A stretch of DNA of 59,550 nucleotides from Ruegeria sp. HKCCD8929 (GCF_013031405.1 NZ_WPZY01000022.1:1-59550); one strand, 5' to 3'; counted from the first letter of the stretch, positions 28,643-37,762 are shown. The notes: a model not told the origin generated them from the sequence alone. Translations and numbers: made by a program.

Positions 28643-28714
28643 GCGGTCAGGCCTGGGAACTTGGGGCGCGGGCCGCATGAGCAGCCCGCGCAAGGCTTCC
28701 GTGGGAGGTTCGGG

Positions 28715-29857
28715 TCAGTTGGAAACCTTCAGCTCATAGGCCTCGCGGATGTCGTCAAAGAACGGACCCAGCGGGAAAGACTTACCCTTGGCGGCCAGAT
28801 CCTCCGGGGTCACGTCGGTAAACAGCTTGTCCCAGACCGCCTTGTCCAGCGCGCCCTCGACATGCTGGGCGTCGATGCCCGGATACCAGTTGAAGCGTTT
28901 GACGATGCCCTCGGCCTGCACTTCGGGGCTGGTGGCAAGCTCAATGAACTTGCGCGCGGCGTCGGCATTCTCGGCCTTCGCGGGGATCGCGTAGTAGTAC
29001 GGCTGGCCGGGCATCCCCGGTTCCGGCAACAGCAGCTTGAGGCCCGGGTTCAGGCGGCCATCGGCCTGCCAGGTGTAGAACATATCGACCCAGACCGGGC
29101 CCATCACGATCTCACCCCGGTTCATCATATCCAGCGTACCCGCGTTCCCGGGGGTAAAGGTAACGTTCTCATTGAACGCCTTTAGATCCGCCAGCGCTGC
29201 ATCCCAGCCGTTTTTCAGTTCAGGGTCGTAGGGGCCGTTCATCAGCTGGTCGGTATTGCCCGCATAGGCGTACATCCACGCGGCGGTAAAGGCGACGCCG
29301 GACATGCCGTTCTTGATGCCGTTATAACCGAACGCGCCCTTGTTTTCGGCGGTCCAGGTCTTGAGTTCATCAAAGCTGGCGGGCGGGTTCGAGACCAGAT
29401 CGGGATTGTAGGCAATCGCGGTCTGGCTGTGGAACATCGGCATCACATAGCCCTCGACATCGGTACCCAGAGCCACCTTGGCCGTATCGCGGGTGGCAAG
29501 CGAGCCGGTGCCGATATCCCCCACATATTGCTGTAGCAGCCCCTCGGTCACCATCTCGCCGGTCTTGAGCTGGGTCATGACCACCACATCGGTATCCCAG
29601 GCGTCGTTCCCGGCCTGCGCCTTGATCTTTTCAAGGATGGCCTGACTGCCCGCGTTGCCGGGTCCGGTGCCCACGACATTCACTGTCCAGCCCGGGTTTT
29701 GTTCTTCGAACAGCGGGCCCAGATAGTCGGTCACGTAGTCGACCATGTTCTGGCTGCCGCCCGAGGCCACGTTCAGAACGCCCTCGGCCTGCGCTGCGCC
29801 AGCGGTGGCCAATGCGATGGCCGCCGAGGCGAAAACGTTTGCAATCTTGGGTCTCAT
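28715..29857 (-). CDS. periplasmic solute-binding protein of the LacI-linked importer
   Basis: 380 residues: signal peptide ending AAQA, then a two-lobed fold of the Fe/phosphonate/polyamine type. Hinge-region segments include NVASGGSQNMVDYVTDYL, YNPDLVSNPPASFDELKTW and IVMGPVWVDMFYTWQ. The residues that would identify iron, polyamine or thiamine binding are not obvious, so I leave the ligand open. Its neighbours, a LacI regulator and a 2H-type cyclic phosphodiesterase-like protein, suggest a sugar- or phosphodiester-related solute; this is inference. It is 16 bases behind the ATPase gene. Confidence 0.85.
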   Translation of the reverse strand: MRPKIANVFASAAIALATAGAAQAEGVLNVASGGSQNMVDYVTDYLGPLFEEQNPGWTVNVVGTGPGNAGSQAILEKIKAQAGNDAWDTDVVVMTQLKTGEMVTEGLLQQYVGDIGTGSLATRDTAKVALGTDVEGYVMPMFHSQTAIAYNPDLVSNPPASFDELKTWTAENKGAFGYNGIKNGMSGVAFTAAWMYAYAGNTDQLMNGPYDPELKNGWDAALADLKAFNENVTFTPGNAGTLDMMNRGEIVMGPVWVDMFYTWQADGRLNPGLKLLLPEPGMPGQPYYYAIPAKAENADAARKFIELATSPEVQAEGIVKRFNWYPGIDAQHVEGALDKAVWDKLFTDVTPEDLAAKGKSFPLGPFFDDIREAYELKVSN

Positions 29858-29873
29858 GGTGTTTCTCCAAGGA

Positions 29874-31046
29874 TCAGAGGTGTTGTGCGGCCTGCGTCGC
29901 CGCCTCTTTTCCGGTCACGGCTGCCTGGGACTTTGCAGGAAACAGACGTAGCGCCGTGGCCGGTACGCTTACATCGACAGGGCTGCCGATGGGCATCTTT
30001 GCGGGGTCGTCCGCCGTGATGCGGGTGTGGCCCACCTGCACCTCGTGGCGATAGACCGACCCCAGATAGGAATGTTGCACGATCGTACCGGGCAGGATGA
30101 GGCCGCCGTCCCGTGCATCGCTCAGGCTGGCCGCGCCACTGTGAAACAGGATCTCGACCACTCCATCGGTGGGCTGCGGGAAATGAACTCCGCTTTGTGA
30201 GCCGCCCGCAAGCGGCAGGTGGTGGGACTGGCCGTCAACCTCAAGCTGCACCGCACTGCCGTCAATCCGGGCACTGCCCGACAGCGCGTTGCCTGCACCC
30301 ATGAACCTCGCCACGTAAGGGTTGGCGGGGGTGTGAAAGACCTCTTCCGGTGTGCCGACCTGCGCGATGCGGCCTTGATTCAGGATCACCACCCGGTCGG
30401 CCATCGACATCGCCTCTTCCCGGTCATGGGTGACCAGCACGGTCGTCAAGCCCAGCCGCTGCTGCAAACTGCGGATCTCGTGGCGCATGTTGGCGCGGAT
30501 GCCGGCATCGAGGTTGGAGAGCGGCTCGTCCAGCAGCAGCACCGGCGGGTCGATGGCCAGCGCGCGAGCCAGCGCAACCCTCTGCCGCTGGCCGCCCGAA
30601 AGCGCTGCGATTTTGCGGTGAACCAGATCACCCAGCCCCACCAGGTCGGCCATCTCGGCCACCCGCGCATCGATCTCGGCACGGGATTTGCGCCGCAGCC
30701 GCAGCCCATAGCCGATATTCTGCGCCACATTCATATGCGGCCACAGCGCATAGGACTGGAACATCATCGCCATGCCGCGCGCTTCGGGTTTGGTTCGGCT
30801 CATGTCCCGGCCATCGACGCTGATGGTGCCGCCGCGCACCGGCACGAACCCGGCAAGCGCCCTGAGCAGCGTGGTCTTGCCACAGCCCGAGGCACCCAGC
30901 AGCGCGATGAACTCTCCGGCGTGCACATCCAGATTGATGCCCGACAGCACGTCCTGCTCGGCATAGCCCACCCGCAGATCCCTCAGCGCGATCTCGGCCC
31001 CCAACGTGCCAGAGGCAGTTTCGATATCGGCCGGAGCAAGCATCAT
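29874..31046 (-). CDS. ABC importer ATPase (PotA-like, with TOBE domain)
   Basis: 390 residues. ABC domain at about 17-255 with Walker A GASGCGKTT, Q-loop MFQSYALWP, signature LSGGQRQR, Walker B PVLLLDEP and the H-loop TVLVTHDREE; C-terminal TOBE_2 domain at about 290-375. Unusually it is the first gene of its operon, transcribed divergently from lacI across 119 bases. It drives the two permeases downstream. Confidence 0.9.
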   Translation of the reverse strand: MMLAPADIETASGTLGAEIALRDLRVGYAEQDVLSGINLDVHAGEFIALLGASGCGKTTLLRALAGFVPVRGGTISVDGRDMSRTKPEARGMAMMFQSYALWPHMNVAQNIGYGLRLRRKSRAEIDARVAEMADLVGLGDLVHRKIAALSGGQRQRVALARALAIDPPVLLLDEPLSNLDAGIRANMRHEIRSLQQRLGLTTVLVTHDREEAMSMADRVVILNQGRIAQVGTPEEVFHTPANPYVARFMGAGNALSGSARIDGSAVQLEVDGQSHHLPLAGGSQSGVHFPQPTDGVVEILFHSGAASLSDARDGGLILPGTIVQHSYLGSVYRHEVQVGHTRITADDPAKMPIGSPVDVSVPATALRLFPAKSQAAVTGKEAATQAAQHL

Positions 31047-31082
31047 TTTGCGTCTTTCATAATTCTGCTACACAGATTGTGC

Positions 31083-31090
31083 ACACGTGT
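31083..31090. promoter_or_regulatory. ACACGTGT palindrome between importer and lacI
   Basis: An 8-bp perfect palindrome in the 119-base divergent region, within a stretch of alternating TGTGCACACGTGT. LacI-family operators are short palindromes with a central CG, so it is a reasonable candidate, but no second copy was seen. Confidence 0.35.
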
Positions 31091-31165
31091 TCATATAACG
31101 GTAGGGAATGACAGGTTTATGACGCAAGCCTGAATTTCGTAGATTGCAAAAAAGACTGGCCCAAG

Positions 31166-32203
31166 GTGGGTGACAAGGTGAGACAACAGACGGATCGAGG
31201 CAAAGACAGTAAGCCCCGCCGCATAACCGCCGAGCAGGTGGCCAAGGCGGCCGGCGTGTCACGGTCGGCCGTGTCCCGTGCCTTTACTCCGGGCGCCTAT
31301 GTGGACAAGGCCAAGCGCGAGCGAATTCTGTTTGTAGCACAAGAGCTTGGCTATCGCCCGAACGCGCTAGCAGCGGGGTTGCAAAGCAATGGCAGATCCA
31401 ACCTCGTGGCCATCGTGACGGGCGATCTGGTGAACCATTTCGACAGCGAGATTCTGGCCAGATTGATGCAAGGTTTGAACGCCATGGGCAAGTGGCCGGT
31501 GGTGCTGGGCGGGTCGGATGACATTTCCGAGGCCGACGTGTTGGGCGTGCTCGGATACCCGCTGGATGCACTGATCCTGCGCGGCGGCAGCGTCGGCGAA
31601 TCAGTGGCAACCCACTGCGCCAAGCTGAACATCCCCGTGATCGTGTCGGGCCGGAACATGCAGACCGAAGGCGTGGACAGCGTCTGCTGCGACAATGAAC
31701 GCGGCGCCGAAATCGCGGTTCAACAGCTTCTGGGGCGCGGTTGTCGGCAGCTCGGATATATCGGTGGTTTGACCTATCTCTCGTCAGATCAGGAGCGCCG
31801 CGCCGGATTCGAGGCGGCGATGGCAACCGCGGGAATGGCGCCCGTCGCAATGCTGCAATCGGATTACAGTTTCGAAGGTGGCTATGCGGCGGTGAAAAAC
31901 CTGCTGAGCCAGACCACCGAGATCGACGGCCTGTTCTGCGCCAACGACGCAATGGCCCTGGGTGCTATGTCGGCGGCACAGAAGGAGTTTGGGCTGAAGG
32001 TTCCGAATGACCTCGCGATTATCGGATTCGATGACATCGCCATGGCCGCCTGGCCCAGCTTCAACCTGTCCACCATCCGCAACGATATGGATCGGACCGT
32101 CTCACACATCCTGCGCTTGCTGGGCGAACGGCTCGACGCGCCGGACAAGGCCAGCGAAACCATCAGGATCGAACCCCAATTCATCGCCCGAGGAACCCAC
32201 TGA
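31166..32203 (+). CDS. LacI-family transcriptional regulator
   Basis: 345 residues. Helix-turn-helix at about 14-40 (RITAEQVAKAAGVSRSAVSRAF) with hinge helix GYRPNALAAGLQS, then a periplasmic-binding-fold sensor (LVAIVTGDL...SILRGG.., GYIGGLTYLSS, GLFCANDAMALG, IIGFDDI). The effector should be a sugar or other small polar ligand. The start is GTG at 31166; GTG at 31178 is possible. Divergent from the four-gene importer, which it presumably represses, and coupled (2 bases apart) to the phosphodiesterase-like gene downstream. Confidence 0.9.
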   Translation: MGDKVRQQTDRGKDSKPRRITAEQVAKAAGVSRSAVSRAFTPGAYVDKAKRERILFVAQELGYRPNALAAGLQSNGRSNLVAIVTGDLVNHFDSEILARLMQGLNAMGKWPVVLGGSDDISEADVLGVLGYPLDALILRGGSVGESVATHCAKLNIPVIVSGRNMQTEGVDSVCCDNERGAEIAVQQLLGRGCRQLGYIGGLTYLSSDQERRAGFEAAMATAGMAPVAMLQSDYSFEGGYAAVKNLLSQTTEIDGLFCANDAMALGAMSAAQKEFGLKVPNDLAIIGFDDIAMAAWPSFNLSTIRNDMDRTVSHILRLLGERLDAPDKASETIRIEPQFIARGTH

Positions 32204-32205
32204 GA

Positions 32206-32754
32206 ATGACCGACGACACCGCACTCTATTCGGTGTGGCTCGCCCCGGACGAGCCCGTTTTGTCCGAGTTGCAGGTACTTGTGCAGGAGTTCGCGCGGGT
32301 CCGCTCGGCACCTTCCTTTCTTCCACACTTGACCCTGCTGGGCGATCTGCCAGACAGTCAGGCGAGACTGGCACAAATCTTGTCTCAACACGCCCCCCGC
32401 ATCCCAGCGCAGGAGTTGACGGTCACTGGGGTGACTGTCGGTGATAGTTTCTTTAAATCTCTCTACCTGCAACTCTCCTGCCCGCCGCAGTTGTCCGCCG
32501 TCCAATCGGTACTGGCTCGGGCGTTGCCCGCCACCGCAAACCCAGGCCGGTTCGATCCCCATGTCAGCATGATTTACGGGGCAGTGGGCGCCAGTACACA
32601 ACAAGAAATCCACGTTACATTACAGCGCTTTATCGGCAGCACCCTTCGTTTCGAACGCATGCAGCTTGTCCGCTCCAGCCAGAATACACCGGTGATCGAT
32701 TGGCAAGTCCTCAAGGAGTTTGCTCTGCCCGACAGATCTGAATCCGCTTACTGA
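32206..32754 (+). CDS. 2H-phosphoesterase, cyclic phosphodiesterase-like (LigT/CPDase superfamily)
   Basis: 182 residues with both 2H catalytic motifs: H41-L-T43 in LPHLTLLG and H119-V-S121 in FDPHVSMIYG. Motif context (PHLTLLGD, PHVSMIYG) and length resemble plant and fungal cyclic phosphodiesterases (CPDase, PF07823) more than bacterial RNA ligase-like ThpR. These enzymes open 2',3'- or 1'',2''-cyclic phosphates of nucleotides and ADP-ribose. It starts 2 bases after the lacI stop, so it is co-translated with that regulator of an importer. A role in processing an imported cyclic phosphate is attractive but unproven. Confidence 0.75.
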   Translation: MTDDTALYSVWLAPDEPVLSELQVLVQEFARVRSAPSFLPHLTLLGDLPDSQARLAQILSQHAPRIPAQELTVTGVTVGDSFFKSLYLQLSCPPQLSAVQSVLARALPATANPGRFDPHVSMIYGAVGASTQQEIHVTLQRFIGSTLRFERMQLVRSSQNTPVIDWQVLKEFALPDRSESAY

Positions 32755-32847
32755 GTTTGTTGATGCACTAGCTTCGGAAAACGAGAAGTTTGCGATAGAG
32801 GCTCGGAACCTTAACATTTGCAAAAAATTGATAGATTGTGCTGAGTG

Positions 32848-35190
32848 ATGAAGCTTTCACTTGGAATGATCCTGGCGCTTTGCCTGGCCGGATTGCAGTT
32901 TCTTGCAATCACAGTCGTGGTTTTCTCGTCCTTTCTGACCTCCGAAAGGGCTCTGCTGAAACACGCCCACGAATTGCTGAGCGATGTCGGGACCAACACG
33001 ATCGAGCATTCGAGGGGCTTCCTCAGACCCGCGAAAGGTGCGGTTGAACTGGCCACCCGACTGGCGGAAAACCGGGTCGTCGCCAGCGAGGATTTCAACC
33101 AGCTTGAAAAGCTGCTGTTCCAGCAATTGCAAATCGCGCCGCAATTTGCGGGTATCTTTTACGGCGATGAGGCGGGGAATTTCGTCTACGTCATGCGCAG
33201 TGGCGGCCCAGGCCCGTTCCGGACCAAGTTCGTGAGGTGGGACGGCGGCGCACGTACGACCGACCTGATCTGGCGCGACAACGAGTACCGGATTGTCGAA
33301 GAAACGCCAGAGCCCGTGGACACCTACGACCCCAGAAAACGACCCTGGTACAAAGCTGCGAAATCGGAACTGACCAGCATCTGGACCGATCCTTACATCT
33401 TTTTTACCTCACAGACGCCGGGCATTACCGCTGCCACACCGGTATTTGGTGACGACAATGTGCTGCGCGGCGTTGTGGGTGTCGATATCGGCATCGAAGC
33501 GATCTCGGAGTTTCTGTCGCGGCTGAACATAGGCGAGAGCGGGCACGCCCTGATCCTGAACCGCAACGGTGACGTGATCGCCCATCCGGACCAGGATCTG
33601 ATCCGGAAGGAAAACGCCGATGGCTCGTTCAGCTTTGTCAATATCAGCGAGATCGACGATCCGGTCGCAAAAGCCGCTTTCGGCAATCTGGGTTTGGGCG
33701 CCGATATATCGATCGACCACGAGGTCATATCGAGATTTCTGTACGACGGGGCCAGCTATGTCTCGATCGTCATGCCCATGATCAGCGAGGAACTGCCCTG
33801 GACCATCGCCGTTTACGCGCCCGAGGCGGATTTTACTGGCGAAATCAGGAACAACCGGGCGACGAATATCTGGATCGCGGCGGCGGTGGCCCTGATCACC
33901 GGGGGCGTCGGCCTGTTGCTGGCGAATTACATCCATAAGCCGGTGCGCGCCTTCGCGGTCCGCGCCGCGCTGGTCTCGCAAGGCGAGGTATCAGAGTCAG
34001 AGCCGCTGCCCAAAACCTATGAGGAGTTGGAACGCGCCAACGAAACGCTGGTGCAGGCGATCGCCGAACGAAGGAAATCCGAGGCCGAGTACGGGCGCAC
34101 CTTCGATCTGGCCTCGCGCGGGATGGCACAGATTCAGGCCCGAACCGGCAGGTTTATCCGCGTCAACACCAAGCTGGCGGATATGTTGGGTTATGGCGAG
34201 GACGAAATCCTGAACCTAAGCGTGCACGATATCTCGCACCCGGACGATCCGGTGGCGGCGGTGTTTTTCGAGGACTGTACAGGCGGATCGGAATACGTGC
34301 ACGAGAAGCGGTATCGGCGCAAGGACGGCAGCGTCATCTGGGTCAGCGAGAATGTGATCGTTATTCGCGACGACGCCAGAAACCCGCTTCATGCGGTTGT
34401 CACCGTCGACGACATCACCGAACGCAAGGCCGCGGATCAGAAAATTCGGCAGTTGAGTCAGGATCTGAACCATTCGGCGCGTGTGAATGTCATGGGCCAG
34501 ATGGCGACCAGTCTGGCGCATGAGCTGAATCAGCCTTTGCTGGCGATCTCGCAGAACATGGACACGGCGCTTTACCTGCTGGATGACAACGCCGGTACGG
34601 AGGGCGAATTCAAAGAGATTCTGCAGGAGACAGACCGCCATGCCCACCGGGCCGGTGATATCATCAAGGCACTGCGCGGCTTCGTGAAAAAAGAAGGGGT
34701 GGAGAAGGCCGAGTTTGATTTCGCTGAGCTTATGGAGCAGACGCTGCATCTGCTGCGACCCGATGCCAAGGAAAACGGCATCGCCATTCAGACGGTCACC
34801 GATGATCTCGAGCCGGTCTACGGCTCGCGGGTGCAGATCGCGCAGGTTTTGGTGAACCTTTTGCGCAATGCCATCGAGGCGATTGCCACTGGCGATGGGA
34901 ACGGGGGCTTGATCACGGTGCGCGCCCGCAACACCGAGACGGGCATTGAGATATCCGTGACCGACAGTGGGCTTGGGATTGCTGACGGCGCCGACCCGTT
35001 CGAACAGTTCCACACGACAAAAAAGGAAGGCATGGGACTGGGCCTTTCAATTTGTCGCACTATCGTTGAAGCCCATCTTGGAAAAATATGGTATCAGCGA
35101 GACGAAAGAGGACACTCACAGTTTTGTTTCACACTGCCTGCGCTCAGCCCAAAGACCGCCACCTGTCCGCCGGATGACCTTAATGCCTGA
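32848..35190 (+). CDS. sensor histidine kinase: Cache - PAS - HisKA - HATPase
   Basis: About 780 residues. Membrane helix 1 at 7-29, a periplasmic Cache-type double sensor (about 40-335, with YDPRKRPWYKAA and TPVFGDDNVLRGVVGVDI, the classic dCache strands), helix 2 at about 344-366, a PAS domain at 415-530, the phosphorylation site in SLAHELNQPLLAIS, and the ATPase with NLLRNAIEAI, DSGLGIADG and GMGLGLSICRTI. The start may be ATG 32848 or the adjacent GTG 32845. Cache domains of this type sense small organic molecules. It overlaps the FixJ-type regulator gene, its cognate partner. The signal is unknown. Confidence 0.92.
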   Translation: MKLSLGMILALCLAGLQFLAITVVVFSSFLTSERALLKHAHELLSDVGTNTIEHSRGFLRPAKGAVELATRLAENRVVASEDFNQLEKLLFQQLQIAPQFAGIFYGDEAGNFVYVMRSGGPGPFRTKFVRWDGGARTTDLIWRDNEYRIVEETPEPVDTYDPRKRPWYKAAKSELTSIWTDPYIFFTSQTPGITAATPVFGDDNVLRGVVGVDIGIEAISEFLSRLNIGESGHALILNRNGDVIAHPDQDLIRKENADGSFSFVNISEIDDPVAKAAFGNLGLGADISIDHEVISRFLYDGASYVSIVMPMISEELPWTIAVYAPEADFTGEIRNNRATNIWIAAAVALITGGVGLLLANYIHKPVRAFAVRAALVSQGEVSESEPLPKTYEELERANETLVQAIAERRKSEAEYGRTFDLASRGMAQIQARTGRFIRVNTKLADMLGYGEDEILNLSVHDISHPDDPVAAVFFEDCTGGSEYVHEKRYRRKDGSVIWVSENVIVIRDDARNPLHAVVTVDDITERKAADQKIRQLSQDLNHSARVNVMGQMATSLAHELNQPLLAISQNMDTALYLLDDNAGTEGEFKEILQETDRHAHRAGDIIKALRGFVKKEGVEKAEFDFAELMEQTLHLLRPDAKENGIAIQTVTDDLEPVYGSRVQIAQVLVNLLRNAIEAIATGDGNGGLITVRARNTETGIEISVTDSGLGIADGADPFEQFHTTKKEGMGLGLSICRTIVEAHLGKIWYQRDERGHSQFCFTLPALSPKTATCPPDDLNA

Positions 35191-35809
35191 TCCCGTCGTG
35201 TTTATCGTGGATGACGACGATGACATCCGCATTTCGCTGTCTCGGGCGCTGCGTACACGCGGCTACAGCACCGAGGCGTTCGCATCCGCGCAGGACTTTC
35301 TTGAAGGCTATGACAACGAGCTGCCGGGCTGCCTCATCCTGGATTACGGCCTGCCGGGCATGTCGGGGCTTGAACTACAGCAGGTTCTGGTGAAACGCGG
35401 CCGTGCCCTGCCGATCATTTTCATCACCGGCCATGGCGGCGTGCCCGAAGCTGTAGAGGCGATGAAATACGGGGCGGTCGACTTTCTGGAAAAGCCCTTT
35501 CGCCAGGATGTTCTGATCGAGAGGATCGAAAAAGCGCTGCAACTCGATGCGCGTGCACGGTGTTACGAGGGCAAGTCACGGGACGTACGAGCGCGGTTCG
35601 AAAGGCTGACCGAGCGGGAACGGGAAATTGCCGAGCTGCTTGTTTCGAGCCCGTCGAACAGTTCCAGCAAGGATGTCGGGCGTCACCTGGGTATCAGCCC
35701 GCGCACGGTCGATCATCATCGGGCGCGCATCCTTGAGAAGATGCGGATTCACTCCGTTGCTGAACTGGTCGACCTTGCTTTAAGCGCAAATCTCTTTTCG
35801 AAGTCTTAA
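35183..35809 (+). CDS. FixJ/NarL-type response regulator
   Basis: 208 residues. Receiver domain with the acidic pocket IVDDDDDIR, the phospho-acceptor aspartate in LILDYGLPGMSG, and K in FLEKPF; a LuxR-type helix-turn-helix at about 140-195 (LTEREREIAELLVSSPSNSSSKDVGRHLGISPRTVDHH, recognition helix at the end). The ATG at 35183 lies inside the last codons of the kinase gene; ATG 35174 is an alternative. It is the kinase's partner and its targets are not identifiable here. The DUF4242 gene and the 519-base gap downstream are possible targets. Confidence 0.9.
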   Translation: MPDPVVFIVDDDDDIRISLSRALRTRGYSTEAFASAQDFLEGYDNELPGCLILDYGLPGMSGLELQQVLVKRGRALPIIFITGHGGVPEAVEAMKYGAVDFLEKPFRQDVLIERIEKALQLDARARCYEGKSRDVRARFERLTEREREIAELLVSSPSNSSSKDVGRHLGISPRTVDHHRARILEKMRIHSVAELVDLALSANLFSKS

Positions 35810-36328
35810 GCGCAGCTATAGGCAAATCTACCTAGGCAACTACACGAATTTACGTTTGCCACGATATCAACGAAACTACAGGAACACTGTGAGTGGTGGA
35901 TCTGTACGCACATTAGGTGCCGGTTGTAATGAGTGACGAGCGCGGGAATTACCCCGCCTCAAATGTGAAGAGTGCATACCAGTATTTGAGTCCCGGCCGC
36001 GTTGCCGGGACGACTGGAATAGCGTTGTAGCCTGTTGAGTACTGACAGGCTGCAACGCTTTCACGTGCTTGTTGCAAAAAAAGCACTAAAGGCTTGTTTG
36101 GCATCCACAGGGTCGCACCTTGAGGGTGCGGTGGTATGCGCATTTTCGGCACTGACCGGAGAAGTAGCGAACAGTTCCGGATCAGATCAGAACTCAAACC
36201 CGTGCAGTATCAGCAGTTGCGGCAATAGTCGCGCTGGTTATCTCTCAGCCGCACCAAGAAGCACCTGTTCATGACTTGGATGGCCCTGATCAACCCGCCG
36301 GTCAGGGCACCCAAGAGCCGTACCCGGC
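35810..36328. other. 519-base intergenic region without a convincing gene
   Basis: No frame here has coding character or a ribosome site. It contains a long imperfect hairpin (36021-36059) and a smaller one (CGCACC...GGTGCG near 36115-36131), both of which may be RNA structures or remnants. Confidence 0.5.
36021..36059. repeat. 15-bp inverted repeat (one G-T mismatch)
   Basis: AGCGTTGTAGCCTGT (36021-36035) faces ACAGGCTGCAACGCT (36045-36059) across nine bases. The single mismatch would be a G-U pair on the plus-strand RNA. No T run follows, so it is not a typical terminator. Confidence 0.6.
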
Positions 36329-36613
36329 TCAGTTGTTGGCGGTGAGCGGATCAATGATCTGCGGAACTTCCGTGATCGCACCAACAGGAATACCTGAGAG
36401 TTCGGAATGCTTGCGAATGGCATCCTCACTGTCGGCCAGGTAGACGCAGAACGTCTTGTTGTCTGCGACATAGCTGTGCTGCCACTGGATGTTGGTTCCG
36501 ATGTCATCCAGTGCCTGGTTGGATGCCCGCGCAGCGCCGCAAAGCTCGGTCACCGACATCTGGCCGATCCCGGGAATGTCGCGTTCGATAATGAAGCGTT
36601 TCATCTGTGCCAT
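36329..36613 (-). CDS. DUF4242-family small protein
   Basis: 94 residues beginning MAQMKRFIIERDIPG, with the family core of a ferredoxin-like fold: IERDIPGIG near the N-terminus, IQWQHSYVADNKTFCVYLA in the middle and ITEVPQIIDP at the end. The family includes the nickel-binding actinobacterial protein SCO4226, but its function is mostly unknown. AAGGAGG precedes the ATG at 36613. Divergent from a LysR regulator, which likely controls it. Confidence 0.82.
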   Translation of the reverse strand: MAQMKRFIIERDIPGIGQMSVTELCGAARASNQALDDIGTNIQWQHSYVADNKTFCVYLADSEDAIRKHSELSGIPVGAITEVPQIIDPLTANN

Positions 36614-36671
36614 TGGATCCTCCTTGAACTTCGATAAGCCAAGTGTGCACCCGCACCCCGTGATCGCCAAA

Positions 36672-36686
36672 CTAAGATATTCTTAG
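36672..36686. promoter_or_regulatory. palindrome CTAAGA-TAT-TCTTAG, candidate LysR operator
   Basis: Perfect 6-bp arms around three bases, in the 138-base divergent region between the DUF4242 and lysR genes. LysR proteins bind such interrupted dyads of about 15 bases (T-N11-A type). Confidence 0.55.
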
Positions 36687-36702
36687 CGAGCGATAGGTTT
36701 TC

Positions 36703-36717
36703 ATCGCAATTTGCGAT
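36703..36717. promoter_or_regulatory. palindrome ATCGCA-ATT-TGCGAT, candidate LysR operator
   Basis: Second perfect dyad of the same 6-3-6 geometry, centred 31 bases (three helical turns) from the first. Paired dyads on one helix face are typical for LysR tetramers binding between divergent genes. Confidence 0.6.
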
Positions 36718-36751
36718 AGTCTTCTTTGCCGAGAAAGGAAATCTTTAGCAA

Positions 36752-37762
36752 ATGGCGCGCACCACGCACCTGAACGCCCTTCAAGCGCTGGAAATGGCGA
36801 TCCGCGAAGGCTCGCTTAGGGGTGCTGCCGAGAAGCTGGGCATCACACCTGCAGCGGTAGGACAACGGATCAGGGCGCTTGAAAAATTCCTCGACACGGA
36901 CCTGATCCTGCGCGGGCGATCCGGGTTGCGCCCGACGCCGGCTCTCGAGGGTGCGCTCGACGATCTGCACGCCGCGTTTTCGGCGTTGGACCGCGTCGCG
37001 GCCAGTCTCGATTTCCAGCGCACGACCGAGATCCACATCATCGCTGATCCCGACTGGTCCGATCTATGGCTGCTGCCACGGCTCGGGCGGTTCCGGACCG
37101 AGCATCCCAACATCCTTTTCAACATCAACGGTGAGGGCGACGTGCCGATGCGCCTCGGAGCGGCCGATCTCTTCATCGACCGCGACCCACAAGGGCGCGC
37201 CGCTTCGGGAGATGAGCTTTATACCGAGGTGTTTCTGCCGATCGGATCACCGGAAAACGCCGCCCGGGTCGCCGATCCGTTTGCAACCAAGGCCGCCGAC
37301 ACCGCACCGCAATATCTGCCGGTCGGAACGATCGGGAACAAGGATCGCGTGTGGCGCCACTCTCAGCAGGACAGTATCGAGGGGTTTCCGCTGCTGCATC
37401 TTCAGGATCGTCCCACCATTCCCGAAACGCCGGGCTGGGCGGACTGGCTTGCCGTTTATCCCCATGATCGGACCTCGCCCGAACGCGGGGTGCAATATGC
37501 GCATGTTCGTAACGCGATCGATGGGGTGAAATCCGACGCCGGCCTGCTTGTCTGCGGTCTTTCCCTGGTTCTCGATGACATCGAGGCGGGGCTCGTGAGC
37601 TTGCCGTTTCCTTCCGATGAGTGCCTTGCAGCCAAACATCCCTACTGCGTCAAAACCCGCACCGAAGCGACGGTTCGCCCGCAAGTAACGCGCCTGATTG
37701 CCTGGCTCAAGGCCGAGGCGGCAATCACCAGGGTCAGGATGGAGGCGCTCACTACCGCCTAA
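36752..37762 (+). CDS. LysR-family regulator (GcvA-like)
   Basis: 336 residues. N-terminal winged helix at about 5-65 (LNALQALEMAIREGSLRGAAEKLGITPAAVGQRIRALEKFL), then a substrate-binding domain with IIADPDWSDLWLLPRLGRF and the late DGVKSDAGLLVCGLSLV loop. It is longer than GcvA by about 30 residues. Divergent from the DUF4242 gene with two dyads between, so autoregulation and control of that gene are likely. Effector unknown. Confidence 0.85.
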   Translation: MARTTHLNALQALEMAIREGSLRGAAEKLGITPAAVGQRIRALEKFLDTDLILRGRSGLRPTPALEGALDDLHAAFSALDRVAASLDFQRTTEIHIIADPDWSDLWLLPRLGRFRTEHPNILFNINGEGDVPMRLGAADLFIDRDPQGRAASGDELYTEVFLPIGSPENAARVADPFATKAADTAPQYLPVGTIGNKDRVWRHSQQDSIEGFPLLHLQDRPTIPETPGWADWLAVYPHDRTSPERGVQYAHVRNAIDGVKSDAGLLVCGLSLVLDDIEAGLVSLPFPSDECLAAKHPYCVKTRTEATVRPQVTRLIAWLKAEAAITRVRMEALTTA

